From positions 80,994-144,993 of the forward strand of contig NZ_FNVS01000010.1 of the NCBI RefSeq assembly GCF_900108035.1: 64,000 nucleotides of DNA. The letters run 5' to 3'. Source of the DNA: Parabacteroides chinchillae. Lineage in GTDB: Bacteria; Bacteroidota; Bacteroidia; Bacteroidales; Tannerellaceae. Under the pieces are notes generated by a model. It did no database searches. It had not been told where the DNA came from and saw only the letters and a list, made by a program, of their open reading frames with translations. Each line of letters starts with the position of its first letter. The first letter of the stretch is position 1. A program made the translations under genes and the position numbers. Positions 45,814-55,157 of the stretch are shown piece after piece.

Positions 45814-46949
45814 TGCTTTTTTGTTACTTGGTTCAACACTTCGCGAAGCGGTTCTGAATAGGTGCTGCCGAGATTCATTTCCACGATATTCAGCAATGCC
45901 GAAAGTTGCTCAGCGGTGATACCGAGATGCAGACAGATGCCCATGTGTCCGTAAGCCATAGGTTCTACGCCACCCACACCGGCAAGAATGGATACCGTAG
46001 CGAGTTCACGTTCCCGATAGGTCAACAGGTCACGCTCGAAAAGGTCGGCGAACAAATGCTCTTTCAGGAATCGTTCGATGGTCGGAGCGAATACTGCATA
46101 TCCTGCTTTCGGTGCATCAATCGACGCGCCCGATATTTCGGCAAGCACATCGCGTCCACGTTCGTAACTACTATTGTTATCCTTGATTGCGGATGCTTCC
46201 CGACCAACGGGATCATTCATTCCTTTCGCTTTGCGTTCATCCACTACCTGCATAAAAGTTTGGATTGCCCGTAAGCTGCGTGGAAATCCGCAATAAGCAT
46301 AAGCATGAATCAATACTTCGTTTATTTCATTAATGGTCATACCAACTTCCAACGCCTCGGTAAGTACCGGTTTCAGATGCTCCAAATCCCCTTTTCCCGT
46401 ATAGGATGCGATTGCGACGATAGCCTGTTCACGGCCAGTCAGCACATTGTTCGCTTCAGCATAACGATTTTCCGATTCGCTTGTAGCTTTACTATACTGT
46501 TCGTCATTCACCGGATCGAGCCATACTGCCGCATTTATCTGCGGGTTGGTCGTAATGGCGATATGCGCAAACCATGAATCCGGTGCTGCCCCATGCCAAT
46601 GTACCACGTCAGGGGCTATTTCCACGATGTCGCCTGGAAACAACCGCCGTGCGGGCTGTCCTTTCTCCTGATAGTAGCCGATGCCTGCGGTGGCAATCAA
46701 TAACTGACCGGCTTTATGTGAGTGCCAACTGTTACGACATCCCGGCTCGAAAGTTACATTTGCCATCGGAACATTCAACTCTTTCTGTTCACTCAATGGA
46801 GCAAGCCATACTTCGCCTGTAAAATTGGGGTTGGGGGATAGTTTCTCGCCAAGCGGATAAGGCTGGCGGAAGTTGTCTGCGGTTTGTGCATAAGTCACAA
46901 GGTATGATATAGACAACATGGCTGTAAAAAATAAATTCTTGATTTTCAT
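45810..46949 (-). CDS. Exported cupin plus carboxymuconolactone decarboxylase-like protein
   Basis: A 379-residue protein with a signal peptide (to about LVTYAQ). Residues about 50-130 are a cupin with metal-binding histidines (NSWHSHKAGQ, DVVHWHG). Residues about 170-235 and 290-370 are two CMD/AhpD-like helical repeats (LTGREQAIVAIASYTG, YRERELATVSILAGVG), and the first keeps a Cys (YAYCGFPRS). Such fusions are common in oxidoreductase clusters, but most are cytoplasmic; export is unusual. Coupled to the hydrolase gene downstream. Confidence 0.85.
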   Translation of the reverse strand: MKIKNLFFTAMLSISYLVTYAQTADNFRQPYPLGEKLSPNPNFTGEVWLAPLSEQKELNVPMANVTFEPGCRNSWHSHKAGQLLIATAGIGYYQEKGQPARRLFPGDIVEIAPDVVHWHGAAPDSWFAHIAITTNPQINAAVWLDPVNDEQYSKATSESENRYAEANNVLTGREQAIVAIASYTGKGDLEHLKPVLTEALEVGMTINEINEVLIHAYAYCGFPRSLRAIQTFMQVVDERKAKGMNDPVGREASAIKDNNSSYERGRDVLAEISGASIDAPKAGYAVFAPTIERFLKEHLFADLFERDLLTYRERELATVSILAGVGGVEPMAYGHMGICLHLGITAEQLSALLNIVEMNLGSTYSEPLREVLNQVTKKQ

Positions 46950-46966
46950 ATTTGTTTCTTATTTGA

Positions 46967-47419
46967 TTATTCACCTAAAGTTCTTGTAAAGGCAAGTGTG
47001 GAAAGCTGCCATTTGCCGTTTTCCATTACATAGACTTCCGTAACGATAAAAGGAAAACGTACAGCATTGCCTCCGACTACCGAGTTCAAATGAATTCGGC
47101 TATAAACCGTTGCTGTTCCTGCCGCAAACTTCACCTGCACATCATGTATTTCGGCTTTCTTATACCAAATGCCGCCTGTGCGGATGGTATTCAGTTCCTC
47201 CTGCTTACCCCAATAGCCACCCATATGAACGAACTGCGAGTTCTCGTGAAACAATTCTGCCAATTTCTCCACGTTCTTCTCCGACATCCAATTCCACTTG
47301 TTGTTGGATAATTCGACTATCGTCTGCTCTTCGGCAGTGAATACTTTCTGATTCTCTTGTGCTTTCGTTCCGACAGACAAGATCAAGAACATCAATACCG
47401 TAATGATCAATGATTTCAT
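46967..47419 (-). CDS. Exported SnoaL/NTF2-like protein
   Basis: A 150-residue protein with a signal peptide (MKSLIITVLMFLILSVGTKAQ) and an NTF2-like cone fold pattern: N-terminal helix (EQTIVELSNNKWNWMSEKN), FHENSQFVHMGG, and the final strands TEVYVMENGKWQLSTLAF. Family members act as small isomerases, hydrolases or binding proteins. First gene of the transcript that continues into rteAB; its promoter is operator site A. Confidence 0.78.
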   Translation of the reverse strand: MKSLIITVLMFLILSVGTKAQENQKVFTAEEQTIVELSNNKWNWMSEKNVEKLAELFHENSQFVHMGGYWGKQEELNTIRTGGIWYKKAEIHDVQVKFAAGTATVYSRIHLNSVVGGNAVRFPFIVTEVYVMENGKWQLSTLAFTRTLGE

Positions 47420-47448
47420 ATCGCTCTGATTTTTAATTGTTACATATG

Positions 47449-47517
47449 CAAAGGTAGAGGAGATGTAAAAAAGTGGCGATACAAAAAAATCGGCAAAAAC
47501 TGCAATTTTTACCGATT
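47449..47517 (-). promoter_or_regulatory. Regulon promoter A (SnoaL-cupin-hydrolase-rteAB transcript)
   Basis: -7 box TACCTTTG (47449-47456, minus strand). Inverted repeat AATCGGCAAAAA (47488-47499) / TTTTTACCGATT (47506-47517) with spacer CTGCAA, one mismatch. The plus-strand CGG begins 35 bp after the end of the -7 box, and its partner begins 21 bp further on. About 70 bp are nearly identical to promoter B. Confidence 0.8.
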
Positions 47518-47559
47518 CTTCCTTATATAACTCAATAACTCTCTTTACAAAGTGAGATT

Positions 47560-49194
47560 CTAAAAGATATAATCAGGTACAAGAAGTTGCATTAGCTTAT
47601 AGTCATAGTCTTTCTTTACCAGACATTCGTTTCCGAAAATCATCGTATAACCGGTTTCACGTGTGAAGACCGGCCAATCAGGAATATCCCGATGATTCGG
47701 ATTGCCGTATCTTGCGAAGTTTATCCATGCACGGCTCATGCGGTCTGCAAGGATTTTGGCCTGCTCTCCACCAACAGCAGAAGCTTTGGACATGGCAACA
47801 TTGTTAAATACAAACGGCAGTTCGGAACAATGATAAGACATGGCAAACCCTCCTTCGAGCGGTGTATCCCATGCGAACATATAATTATAGACGGGTGCGC
47901 CGTGCTGGTCGGCTTTCAAACGTGCGGTTTTAAGAGCCGGAGCACGCAACATTGTTTCTACATAGAGTACATCTGCAACCGGACGCTCCGGATACGCCTG
48001 TTTGAAAGCGTCCACGACAACCTCTGCCTGATTGCCGAATCGTTCCTTCAACTTTCGATTTACCTTTTCCTGCGACCATGTATTCTTGTTGTCATTTTGG
48101 TATTTACTTGCTTGTCCCAACATTTCCATTGTTGTCCATTCCGCCATGGCTGTCCCAATCATTATCGGAATATCCTTTGACTGTGATGAAATGGAATCCA
48201 CTACGGGTTGGAACGGCAGATAGTCCCCATCCACAATCGGTGTCCATAGCAATCCGGGATTTCCCCAACTATCGATGCTACCGTACTCCTTTGCTGCCTG
48301 TACCATCGCTTTATTACTTGCGGTTTCCAATTCCTTATATGGTACGGTCAGTAGTTTCTTGATTCCATTTTTCCTTATGCCCAGATTATTTAAGGTCAAT
48401 TCTGCAACACGTCTTCCAATTTTCGTTGTAACATTGGTCATTCCGCAGGCTTCGACCGCACCGCTTTGGATAATTCCCTTTTGAAACAACCCTTTGGCAG
48501 CCGGAGTTGTCATTAAGACGATAATCTTAGCACCGCCTCCCGATTGCCCGAACAAGGTGACATTGTCGGGATCTCCACCGAAGACCTCAATGTTGGACTG
48601 AATCCATTTTAAGGCAGCGACCATATCCATAGTGCCCACATTACCGGAGTATTTGTACTCTTCTCCATAGGCGGATAAATCCAAAAAACCGAGTACGTTC
48701 AGTCTGTGATTGATGGAAACGACCACCACATCGCCTTTTCTGCTCAAATTTGTTCCATCATATACCCGTTGTTCAATTGCCGAACCGGTCTGAAACCCTC
48801 CGCCGTGCAACCAAACCATTACAGGGCGTTTTTTGCCGTCATTTATTCCCGGAGTCCATACATTCAAATTCTGGCAATCCTCTCCCTCGACAGCGATTCG
48901 CTGGTTCGAGATAAAATCATTCTCGATTGGCATGGGAACTTGTGGACAGACGTGCCCATACTCTGTGAAGATTCGTATGCCGCTCCACGATTCGGGAGCT
49001 TCGGGAGGCATGAATCGGGTAGCGTGAGCATAAGGAATACCCTTATAAACATATATTCCCTCCTGTTTTTCACCTTGAGCTTTGCCAGTTGTAAGATTGA
49101 CAACGGTTTGATTTTCGGCTGTGTGTCGAGGCTCTTGCGCCCTTGCTCCTATCATTGTCAGAAGCAATAATCCTGAAATGATCAATAATTTCAT
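47560..49194 (-). CDS. Exported type B carboxylesterase
   Basis: A 544-residue protein with a signal peptide (ending GARAQ). Family motifs: EDCQNLNVWTP, the oxyanion loop VMVWLHGGGFQTGS, the nucleophile elbow FGQSGGGAK (Ser in GQSGG), a mid-chain acid, and the C-terminal His in SYHCSELPFVF. Enzymes of this family hydrolyse carboxylic esters. Own promoter (site B). Substrate unknown. Confidence 0.9.
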   Translation of the reverse strand: MKLLIISGLLLLTMIGARAQEPRHTAENQTVVNLTTGKAQGEKQEGIYVYKGIPYAHATRFMPPEAPESWSGIRIFTEYGHVCPQVPMPIENDFISNQRIAVEGEDCQNLNVWTPGINDGKKRPVMVWLHGGGFQTGSAIEQRVYDGTNLSRKGDVVVVSINHRLNVLGFLDLSAYGEEYKYSGNVGTMDMVAALKWIQSNIEVFGGDPDNVTLFGQSGGGAKIIVLMTTPAAKGLFQKGIIQSGAVEACGMTNVTTKIGRRVAELTLNNLGIRKNGIKKLLTVPYKELETASNKAMVQAAKEYGSIDSWGNPGLLWTPIVDGDYLPFQPVVDSISSQSKDIPIMIGTAMAEWTTMEMLGQASKYQNDNKNTWSQEKVNRKLKERFGNQAEVVVDAFKQAYPERPVADVLYVETMLRAPALKTARLKADQHGAPVYNYMFAWDTPLEGGFAMSYHCSELPFVFNNVAMSKASAVGGEQAKILADRMSRAWINFARYGNPNHRDIPDWPVFTRETGYTMIFGNECLVKKDYDYKLMQLLVPDYIF

Positions 49195-49223
49195 ATCGCT
49201 CTAATTTTTAATCGTTATACCTG

Positions 49224-49294
49224 CAAAGGTAGAGGAGATGCAGAAAAGTGGTGATACAAAATAATCGGTAAAAACTGCGATTTTTACCGATTAT
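49224..49294 (-). promoter_or_regulatory. Regulon promoter B (carboxylesterase)
   Basis: -7 box TACCTTTG (49224-49231). Perfect 14-bp inverted repeat ATAATCGGTAAAAA (49261-49274) / TTTTTACCGATTAT (49281-49294) with 6-bp spacer CTGCGA. CGG begins at 49266, 35 bp from the end of the -7 box. Confidence 0.85.
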
Positions 49295-49312
49295 GCAAGA
49301 GTTGAAAAATAG

Positions 49313-50119
49313 CTATTCTCTATAATCCGATGGCTTGACACCTAAATTTTGCTGCACATAACGGCTGAAATAAGCAGGCGACGAAAAACCGAACATATCG
49401 GAAATCTGGACGAAAGTCAAGGACTTATCGCGGAGCAAACGGGTAATGTCAAGTATCGTATAACGGGTGATCCAGTAGTTGGCGGCATATCCGCTTACTT
49501 TTTTAGAAACCTCCGACAAATATTTCGATGTAACACACAAGCAATCGGCATAATAGGTTACTTCCCGATGTTCTCGATATGCACCATTCTCCAACATTTT
49601 CAGAAAACGGTTCATGATAGAGGCGTTCTGTGTTGAGATGTCACTTTCACCATAAATACGTGCATGGAAATCAAAAAAATCAAGAATGGCTGTTTGCATG
49701 GCATTTATCAGCACCTCACGGTAAAAGCGATGTCCCGTGTCTTGAATACGGAGCTCCAGCAAGTCGAAATCGCGGCGACATATAATTTGTTGTTCGGGCG
49801 TCAGGTGCATGATAGGATTGAGAAAAAGTGCTAAAGCACCTTTCATACCGTAGTTGCTTTGTGGTGTGCATAACTCTATGAAACCGGGCTTCGCATAAAT
49901 TATCTTGCATTGAAAATCGTCCGTAGGTTCTATCTTCTCCAACATTTTCCGCTTACGGATGATGGATAAGTCTCCGGGATGCAATTCAAAATCCCGTTCG
50001 TTGAAACGGTAACGGCACGTTCCCTTCAAACAAAGTAAATGAGCCAGATATTCCTCTTCGGAATCTGTACTCACAATGCCGAGCCTGTCGGCAACGATTA
50101 TATCTTTCTGATATTCCAT
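49313..50119 (-). CDS. AraC-family transcriptional regulator
   Basis: A 268-residue protein; the start at 50119 (MEYQKDIIVAD) is preferred to a longer frame that would run through the promoter. N-terminal cupin-like sensing domain (about 35-110), and C-terminal AraC double helix-turn-helix (VTYYADCLCVTSKYLSEVSKK; FVQISDMFGFSSPAYFSRYV followed by GVKPSDYRE). It is the only regulator inside the cargo and the best candidate to bind the shared operators, including one before its own gene. Confidence 0.93.
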   Translation of the reverse strand: MEYQKDIIVADRLGIVSTDSEEEYLAHLLCLKGTCRYRFNERDFELHPGDLSIIRKRKMLEKIEPTDDFQCKIIYAKPGFIELCTPQSNYGMKGALALFLNPIMHLTPEQQIICRRDFDLLELRIQDTGHRFYREVLINAMQTAILDFFDFHARIYGESDISTQNASIMNRFLKMLENGAYREHREVTYYADCLCVTSKYLSEVSKKVSGYAANYWITRYTILDITRLLRDKSLTFVQISDMFGFSSPAYFSRYVQQNLGVKPSDYRE

Positions 50120-50145
50120 GCCATATATCTTTAATTCCTTAAATA

Positions 50146-50209
50146 CAAAAATAATCATAAATACGGAATAAACTTGCAATCGTACCGACAACGACTGCAA
50201 GTTTTACCG
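50146..50209 (-). promoter_or_regulatory. Regulon promoter C (araC gene)
   Basis: -7 box TATTTTTG (50146-50153, minus). Upstream 50184-50209 carries, on the minus strand, CGGTAAAACTTGCAGT, close to the site-A half CGGTAAAAATTGCAGT, plus a second CGGT. Spacing to the -7 box is 2 bp shorter than at sites A and B. Suggests autoregulation. Confidence 0.65.
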
Positions 50210-50232
50210 TTTTTAACAGTGTTGCCAACGGG

Positions 50233-50832
50233 TTATCGTATGATATGAATCGTTCGCAACCAACTCTCCATTCCGCCTGTATTTCTTCCGGTCGTTCCGA
50301 ATCCCTGTAAATGTCTGGAATCAGGGGTAAGCTCCACGATTTTAGCAAGCGTCTCCTCCCTATAAGTCGATGCATAAGTACAGAACGGGACGATAATCTT
50401 GTCCGAAAAATCATATCCCGAACTTTCGAGAAATGACCACACGGCCATCGGTGCGGTATGCCACCAGACGGGGCAACCTACGAATACCACATCGTAGTCG
50501 TCAAGATTATCCACCGTACTGCTCAATTCAGGACGGACACCGTTATCCAGTTCCTCACGGGCTACCTCCGTACACTCGTTGTAATCCGTAGGATAGGGAT
50601 TGACGGTTTCGATACGGAACAGCGTGCCGTCGGTCATATTCGCAATCTCCTCTGCCAAATGTTGCGTATTGCCACCCCAACTGAAATAGGTAATAAGGAT
50701 TTTGCGATTTGCGTCGTACTCGATTGAATCATATTGATATAATGGAGTATCGGAGCCTTCATCTTTCGAACAGGCAGCCAATGCAACCAATATCACCGAC
50801 AGGCAGGATAAGAACAATAGTCTATGTTTCAT
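50233..50832 (-). CDS. Flavodoxin-like lipoprotein
   Basis: A 199-residue protein from the ATG at 50832 (MKHRLLFLSC), with lipobox VALAAC followed by acidic residues. The flavodoxin domain has the FMN-phosphate loop YFSWGGNTQHLA and the aromatic isoalloxazine loop GCPVWWHTAP. Very similar to the product of 51541-52098. Last gene of the transcript from promoter D. A flavodoxin carried outside the cytoplasm is unusual. Confidence 0.85.
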   Translation of the reverse strand: MKHRLLFLSCLSVILVALAACSKDEGSDTPLYQYDSIEYDANRKILITYFSWGGNTQHLAEEIANMTDGTLFRIETVNPYPTDYNECTEVAREELDNGVRPELSSTVDNLDDYDVVFVGCPVWWHTAPMAVWSFLESSGYDFSDKIIVPFCTYASTYREETLAKIVELTPDSRHLQGFGTTGRNTGGMESWLRTIHIIR

Positions 50833-50852
50833 ATATTTAGTATTATACATTA

Positions 50853-51524
50853 TTATTCTGTCATGCCGATTTCCCGCAACCAGTTCAATATACCGCTTCT
50901 TGAAGTCGCCGTATTGTTGCGTGAAATACTGTAACCGTCAACCATCGTGGCATTCGGTACTAATCCTCTGATGTCCTCCAAAGTTCCCGACCATCCGCTT
51001 CCGCCATGCGTGGAGAAAGGAATAACCGTTTTCCCGTTGCAGTCGAATTTGTCGAAGAAAGAGTACATTGCCATCGGCATCTGATACCACCAGATCGGAT
51101 ACCCCACGAAGACCACATCATAATCATCGAAATCGTCTATCTCCGTAGCAAGTGCAGGGTGAATGTCATTTTGGCGTTCATTATCCGCCTGATCCGCCAA
51201 ATCATCGAAGTTGTCAGGGTAAGGCTGTGCCGTCTGTATGCGTACCATATCACCACCCGTTGCCTCTCGAATTACGGTAGCCACATACTGAACGCTACCG
51301 TAGAGATCACCGTCCACAATGACACGGCTTGCAGAGGTTACGGCATCAACCCCGTCCGGAAGTGGCTCGGAAAAATAGGCGACAAGAATCTTATGATTCG
51401 TTCCCGGCACAACCTCTTCAATGTCCGTATTACCTCCATCATTATTCGGCTCATCATCCGAACAGGCCACTGCAAAGCAGGCTATAACAGATAATAAGGC
51501 CATTGCATAAAATATCTTTTTCAT
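50853..51524 (-). CDS. Flavodoxin-like lipoprotein, divergent
   Basis: A 223-residue protein with lipobox FAVAC and a low-complexity Asn/Asp linker. The phosphate loop is changed: YFSEPLPDGVDAVTSASR replaces the usual SWGGNTQ, with an insertion. The isoalloxazine loop GYPIWWYQMP and the THGGSGWSG loop are kept. It may bind FMN differently or use another ligand. Between two related genes. Confidence 0.82.
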   Translation of the reverse strand: MKKIFYAMALLSVIACFAVACSDDEPNNDGGNTDIEEVVPGTNHKILVAYFSEPLPDGVDAVTSASRVIVDGDLYGSVQYVATVIREATGGDMVRIQTAQPYPDNFDDLADQADNERQNDIHPALATEIDDFDDYDVVFVGYPIWWYQMPMAMYSFFDKFDCNGKTVIPFSTHGGSGWSGTLEDIRGLVPNATMVDGYSISRNNTATSRSGILNWLREIGMTE

Positions 51525-51540
51525 ACTCTGCTGTCTTTAA

Positions 51541-52098
51541 TTATTTCAACATCTTTATTTCTTTCAACCATTCTTTGATACCTTTCGTGTTCTTGCTTAC
51601 TGCACCGAATCCTTTCAGATGTCCGGCAGCCGGTGTCAGCTCTACAATCTTTGCCAAGGTTTCGTCCCGATAAGTCGAAGCGTAAGTACAGAACGGTATT
51701 ACCGTTTTACCATTGAAGTCATAGCCCTCCGTAAAGGTGTTAATAATCATCGGAGCCGTCCACCACCATACAGGGCAGCCAATGAATATCGTATCATATT
51801 GCTCCCAGTCTTCGACTTTCTTTTTGATGGCGGGGCGGGCATCGGCTTCTTTTTCAGCCTTTGCAACCTCGGTGCAAGGTGTGTACTCGGTGGGATAAGG
51901 TTTCTCCGGTTCGATGCGGAAAAGCGTACCGCCCGTGAGTGCGGCTATATGTTCCGCTACATGTTGCGTATTGCCTCCCCAACTGAAGTAGGCAATAAGA
52001 ATTTTCTTTGCCGGTTGTTCATTGACCGGAGCATTTTGTGCATTTGCACCCGCACTGAATAGCAGAACGGCAAGTAAGGCTATAAGTTTTGTTTTCAT
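51541..52098 (-). CDS. Exported flavodoxin
   Basis: A 185-residue protein with a cleavable signal (FSAGANAQ) and an intact flavodoxin domain: YFSWGGNTQHVA and GCPVWWWTAP. Shares PFCTYASTYR and ETLAKIVELTP with the 50233-50832 lipoprotein, so the pair arose by duplication. Sec export would require FMN loading after translocation. Confidence 0.87.
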   Translation of the reverse strand: MKTKLIALLAVLLFSAGANAQNAPVNEQPAKKILIAYFSWGGNTQHVAEHIAALTGGTLFRIEPEKPYPTEYTPCTEVAKAEKEADARPAIKKKVEDWEQYDTIFIGCPVWWWTAPMIINTFTEGYDFNGKTVIPFCTYASTYRDETLAKIVELTPAAGHLKGFGAVSKNTKGIKEWLKEIKMLK

Positions 52099-52110
52099 AT
52101 CTTTTGTTAT

Positions 52111-53325
52111 TTAATTGTTGGACATTATTTCGGTCATCCAGCGGTCGAAGCTAATCATCCATTCTTCATGGGTGTATCCGAATCCATGCGGCATACCTTC
52201 GTATTCGTGTTGCTCGACTTCAACGCCTGCCTCACGCACGGCATCGGCACACGCTTGGAACTGACGGTAAAACGGGTCTCGTGTTCCGTATGCAAAGAAT
52301 GTGGGCGGGATTTTGGCCGCCTTGAATTTTTCCACATCGGTCGATGCTACGCTCAGACGACCGTAGAAGGCGTAAATCATTCCGATGGTGCAGACATTGG
52401 CAGAAACCTCATCGAGTGCATCGGGACGATAGTCGGAAGTGAGTGCCGTACCGTTTACCAGTTCATCGAAATTGAGAGCTTCATCGCCACAAAGGATGCC
52501 TCCGGCAGAGAATCCTACGGAGGCTATGTCATTCGGATTTATCCCATAATCGGCAGCGTGCCGACGGACAAAACGGATAGCACGAGCCAAGTCGAGGCTT
52601 CCTTCCTCCATCGTATAGGGACGTACACGATAGTTTACGACAAAAGCCTGATAACCGTGACGGGCAAACCATTGTGCGACCGGAGTACCTTCCATCTGGT
52701 CGCTGCGGAACTGAAACGCACCGCCTGCGCATACGAGGACGGCACCCTTTACCGTCATGCCTTCCGCAACCGGAAAAAAATTCATATAAGGGCGGAATGA
52801 TGGCGGATCTTGATAAGAACCCTGATTACCTGTATAGTTCGTAACTTTCGCCATATTCCCTTCAGGCCACAGGTAAATTGTAGATGCCAATGGATTTTGT
52901 TCATCGTCCTCACCATCAGAAGGCGTATCATCATCAGGACTGGTTAGTGTCGTAAACTGGCGAGACTGACCGTAAACCGTTCCAGCGGAAGTCGTAGCAT
53001 AAGCCCGGACAAAATAGGTCGTATTTGCCGAAAGCCCTGTTGCATAGCAAGCAAATGAACTTGTATCCCCGGCTCCTACATTGTGGTTATCGGAAATGGT
53101 CGGATTGTCAGTTTCTGCCCAACAAATACCGAACTCCTTGATTGTTTGCGCATTGATAATACGACCACCTGAAATCGCATTGTTTGAGGATATTGCCGTC
53201 ACTTCGGCTGTTTCGACGCGAATAGCATTATCAGGCATGGGGCTATCCGGGCGTTCGTCACATCCTGCTGCTGTGGTAACTGTAAACAGCGACAAGACTG
53301 CATAGAGAAATATATGCTGTTTCAT
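52111..53325 (-). CDS. Lipoprotein esterase with N-terminal Fn3-like domain
   Basis: A 404-residue lipoprotein (lipobox TTAAGC). The ATG at 53325 is used; the longer frame needs a TTG. Residues about 35-120 form an Fn3-like domain (TTYFVRAYATTSAGTVYG). The rest is an alpha/beta hydrolase of the Aes/BD-FAE group with CAGGAFQFRSDQ, the elbow GFSAGG and a late His in GMPHGFGYTHEE. Probable short-chain acyl or feruloyl-type esterase on the cell surface or in the periplasm. Confidence 0.84.
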   Translation of the reverse strand: MKQHIFLYAVLSLFTVTTAAGCDERPDSPMPDNAIRVETAEVTAISSNNAISGGRIINAQTIKEFGICWAETDNPTISDNHNVGAGDTSSFACYATGLSANTTYFVRAYATTSAGTVYGQSRQFTTLTSPDDDTPSDGEDDEQNPLASTIYLWPEGNMAKVTNYTGNQGSYQDPPSFRPYMNFFPVAEGMTVKGAVLVCAGGAFQFRSDQMEGTPVAQWFARHGYQAFVVNYRVRPYTMEEGSLDLARAIRFVRRHAADYGINPNDIASVGFSAGGILCGDEALNFDELVNGTALTSDYRPDALDEVSANVCTIGMIYAFYGRLSVASTDVEKFKAAKIPPTFFAYGTRDPFYRQFQACADAVREAGVEVEQHEYEGMPHGFGYTHEEWMISFDRWMTEIMSNN

Positions 53326-53327
53326 AA

Positions 53328-53999
53328 TCAAATGTGTTTACCGAGATTATAGGCTTCATCTTCATATCGGCTACCATTGACAGCCCCTTTGCGCCCCATT
53401 CCGATAGCTTTGACCATACCACGTTCCGTGGGATTTGGTAGGCACATCACGAAACCTCGAAAACCATTGATCGCCCAATCCGCCGTGCTTTCTTCCGGGT
53501 CGGCGCAAGCGGTGAGATAGAAAAACTCCTTGTCCTTCATTTCACGATAACGTCCGAAAGTACGGTCAATAAAGGTTTTGAGTTGTCCCGTGATATTCAT
53601 GTAATAAACTGGGCTTGCGAGTACGATTACATCGGCCTGAACCATTTTATCGACCAGCATCGGCACATCATCTTCCGCTTCATTGGCACGATTGCCCACA
53701 CGTTGCTCGTCTGCTTCAGAAAAGTAGTCGATGCGGTAGTCGGCAAGAAAAACTTTTTCCACCCGTCCGCCAACTTCTTCCGCACCACGGGCGAAGGCAT
53801 CGCAAAGCAAGTCCGTATTGCCACCCTTGCGAGGGCTACCAGATATAATCAACACGCTCTTGTTTGTTTTCTGCACGGGCGATATTTCCGAGAAATTAAT
53901 GTGGTATCGTTCCGCGACCTTATCATTCTGCTTACCTGTGCAAGCGGTCAAAGTTCCCATGAGGAGGCTCACGACCATATAAAAGACTGTCTTTTTCAT
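53328..53999 (-). CDS. Lipoprotein NADPH-dependent FMN reductase-like protein
   Basis: A 223-residue protein with lipobox GTLTAC. The flavodoxin-like fold of FMN reductases is shown by ISGSPRKGGNTDLLCDAF (phosphate loop, about 52-69) and ASPVYYMNITGQLKTFIDR (about 128-146). The typical cytosolic enzyme lacks a signal; here it is exported and is the fourth flavodoxin-fold protein in a row. Its stop overlaps the next gene's leader. Confidence 0.84.
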   Translation of the reverse strand: MKKTVFYMVVSLLMGTLTACTGKQNDKVAERYHINFSEISPVQKTNKSVLIISGSPRKGGNTDLLCDAFARGAEEVGGRVEKVFLADYRIDYFSEADEQRVGNRANEAEDDVPMLVDKMVQADVIVLASPVYYMNITGQLKTFIDRTFGRYREMKDKEFFYLTACADPEESTADWAINGFRGFVMCLPNPTERGMVKAIGMGRKGAVNGSRYEDEAYNLGKHI

Positions 54000-54012
54000 T
54001 GCGTTATGTCTG

Positions 54013-55122
54013 TTAAAGGTTATTGCCGAAAAACTCAGTCAGCTTTTTCACTGCGCTGTCCACATACTCCGGCACATAGTATGTCTTGATGTGCGTTGCT
54101 CCAGGAATGAGGAATAGTTCCTTATTCTGCGTGCCCGTTGCCTTGCTGTAACACTGTTCGGTCATATAGAATGTGTCGGCAATGCTTCCGGCAATCATCA
54201 AAAGCGGCTGGCTGATGAGGTACATTCCTTCGCTGGTATCGAAAGCCATCAAGTCCACAAGACTGCTCTTGGTGTAACGGAAAGTTGAGTTAGGATGTGC
54301 GTGGCTTTGGAGATAATATCCATAACCGTCACGGTAGAGGTCGAAGGGAAGTTTAGCGGCCTGTTCGGGTGTCACACCACTCATGTCACCCACATATTCC
54401 GGATTTGCACCTTCTGCTTCCTTCTGACGTGCGGCACAGGCATCGGCAAGACGCTGCTGCACATCATTTATCTGCGAATCAAGGAAACCATTTCGGCGCA
54501 CCAGTCCGGAATTGAACATACTGAGCGTGGCTACAGCTTTGAAACGTTTGTCGGTCTGTGCAGCCTTCAGCGTGTAGCCACCACCGCCACAGATACCGAG
54601 AATACCGATGCGATTTGCATCCACTCCCGGATACTGCGCCAGAATATCGGCGGCACGGCGGATGTCCTCTATACGATAAGCGGGCTTGTCCGTGTTGCGC
54701 GGCTCTCCCTCGCTGGCTCCTTGATAGGCTGCATCGAAGGCGAGGCAGATATAGCCTGCCTCGGCCATACGCTGGCTATACAGCCCGGCAACCTGCTCTT
54801 TCACCCCTCCGTTTGGGTGGGCAACAACAAGAGCCGGATAGCTTTTCATGGTATCGTACCCTGCCGGGGTATAGACATTGGCCGAAATTTTCAGTCCGTT
54901 CAGATTGTAAGCAATGGGATGAATGTTTACTCCTCCCTCTTTGTTTTCCGTGATAGCGTCAGCATAGACCAATCCGAACGGATTGTCATTGTGACTTTTG
55001 ATTGTTTTAGCGTCCACATAAACGAACGGCTGTTTTTCTTTTATTTCCATATTCTCCTGTGCGCTCAGTGTATTGCATACAGCCATCGTCGTACACAATA
55101 CGGTTATGATTATCTTTTTCAT
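54013..55122 (-). CDS. Exported alpha/beta hydrolase with Cys nucleophile
   Basis: A 369-residue protein with a Sec signal (ending NTLSAQ). The nucleophile elbow is GICGGGG, with Cys where most esterases have Ser, as in dienelactone hydrolase and YcjY-like proteins. Acid and His candidates are in the C-terminal part ([16 protein letters not shown]). First gene of the transcript from promoter D that continues through the flavodoxin cluster. Confidence 0.85.
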   Translation of the reverse strand: MKKIIITVLCTTMAVCNTLSAQENMEIKEKQPFVYVDAKTIKSHNDNPFGLVYADAITENKEGGVNIHPIAYNLNGLKISANVYTPAGYDTMKSYPALVVAHPNGGVKEQVAGLYSQRMAEAGYICLAFDAAYQGASEGEPRNTDKPAYRIEDIRRAADILAQYPGVDANRIGILGICGGGGYTLKAAQTDKRFKAVATLSMFNSGLVRRNGFLDSQINDVQQRLADACAARQKEAEGANPEYVGDMSGVTPEQAAKLPFDLYRDGYGYYLQSHAHPNSTFRYTKSSLVDLMAFDTSEGMYLISQPLLMIAGSIADTFYMTEQCYSKATGTQNKELFLIPGATHIKTYYVPEYVDSAVKKLTEFFGNNL

Positions 55123-55157
55123 CTTTAATTTATTTTATTGTTCTACGAATGACAATG

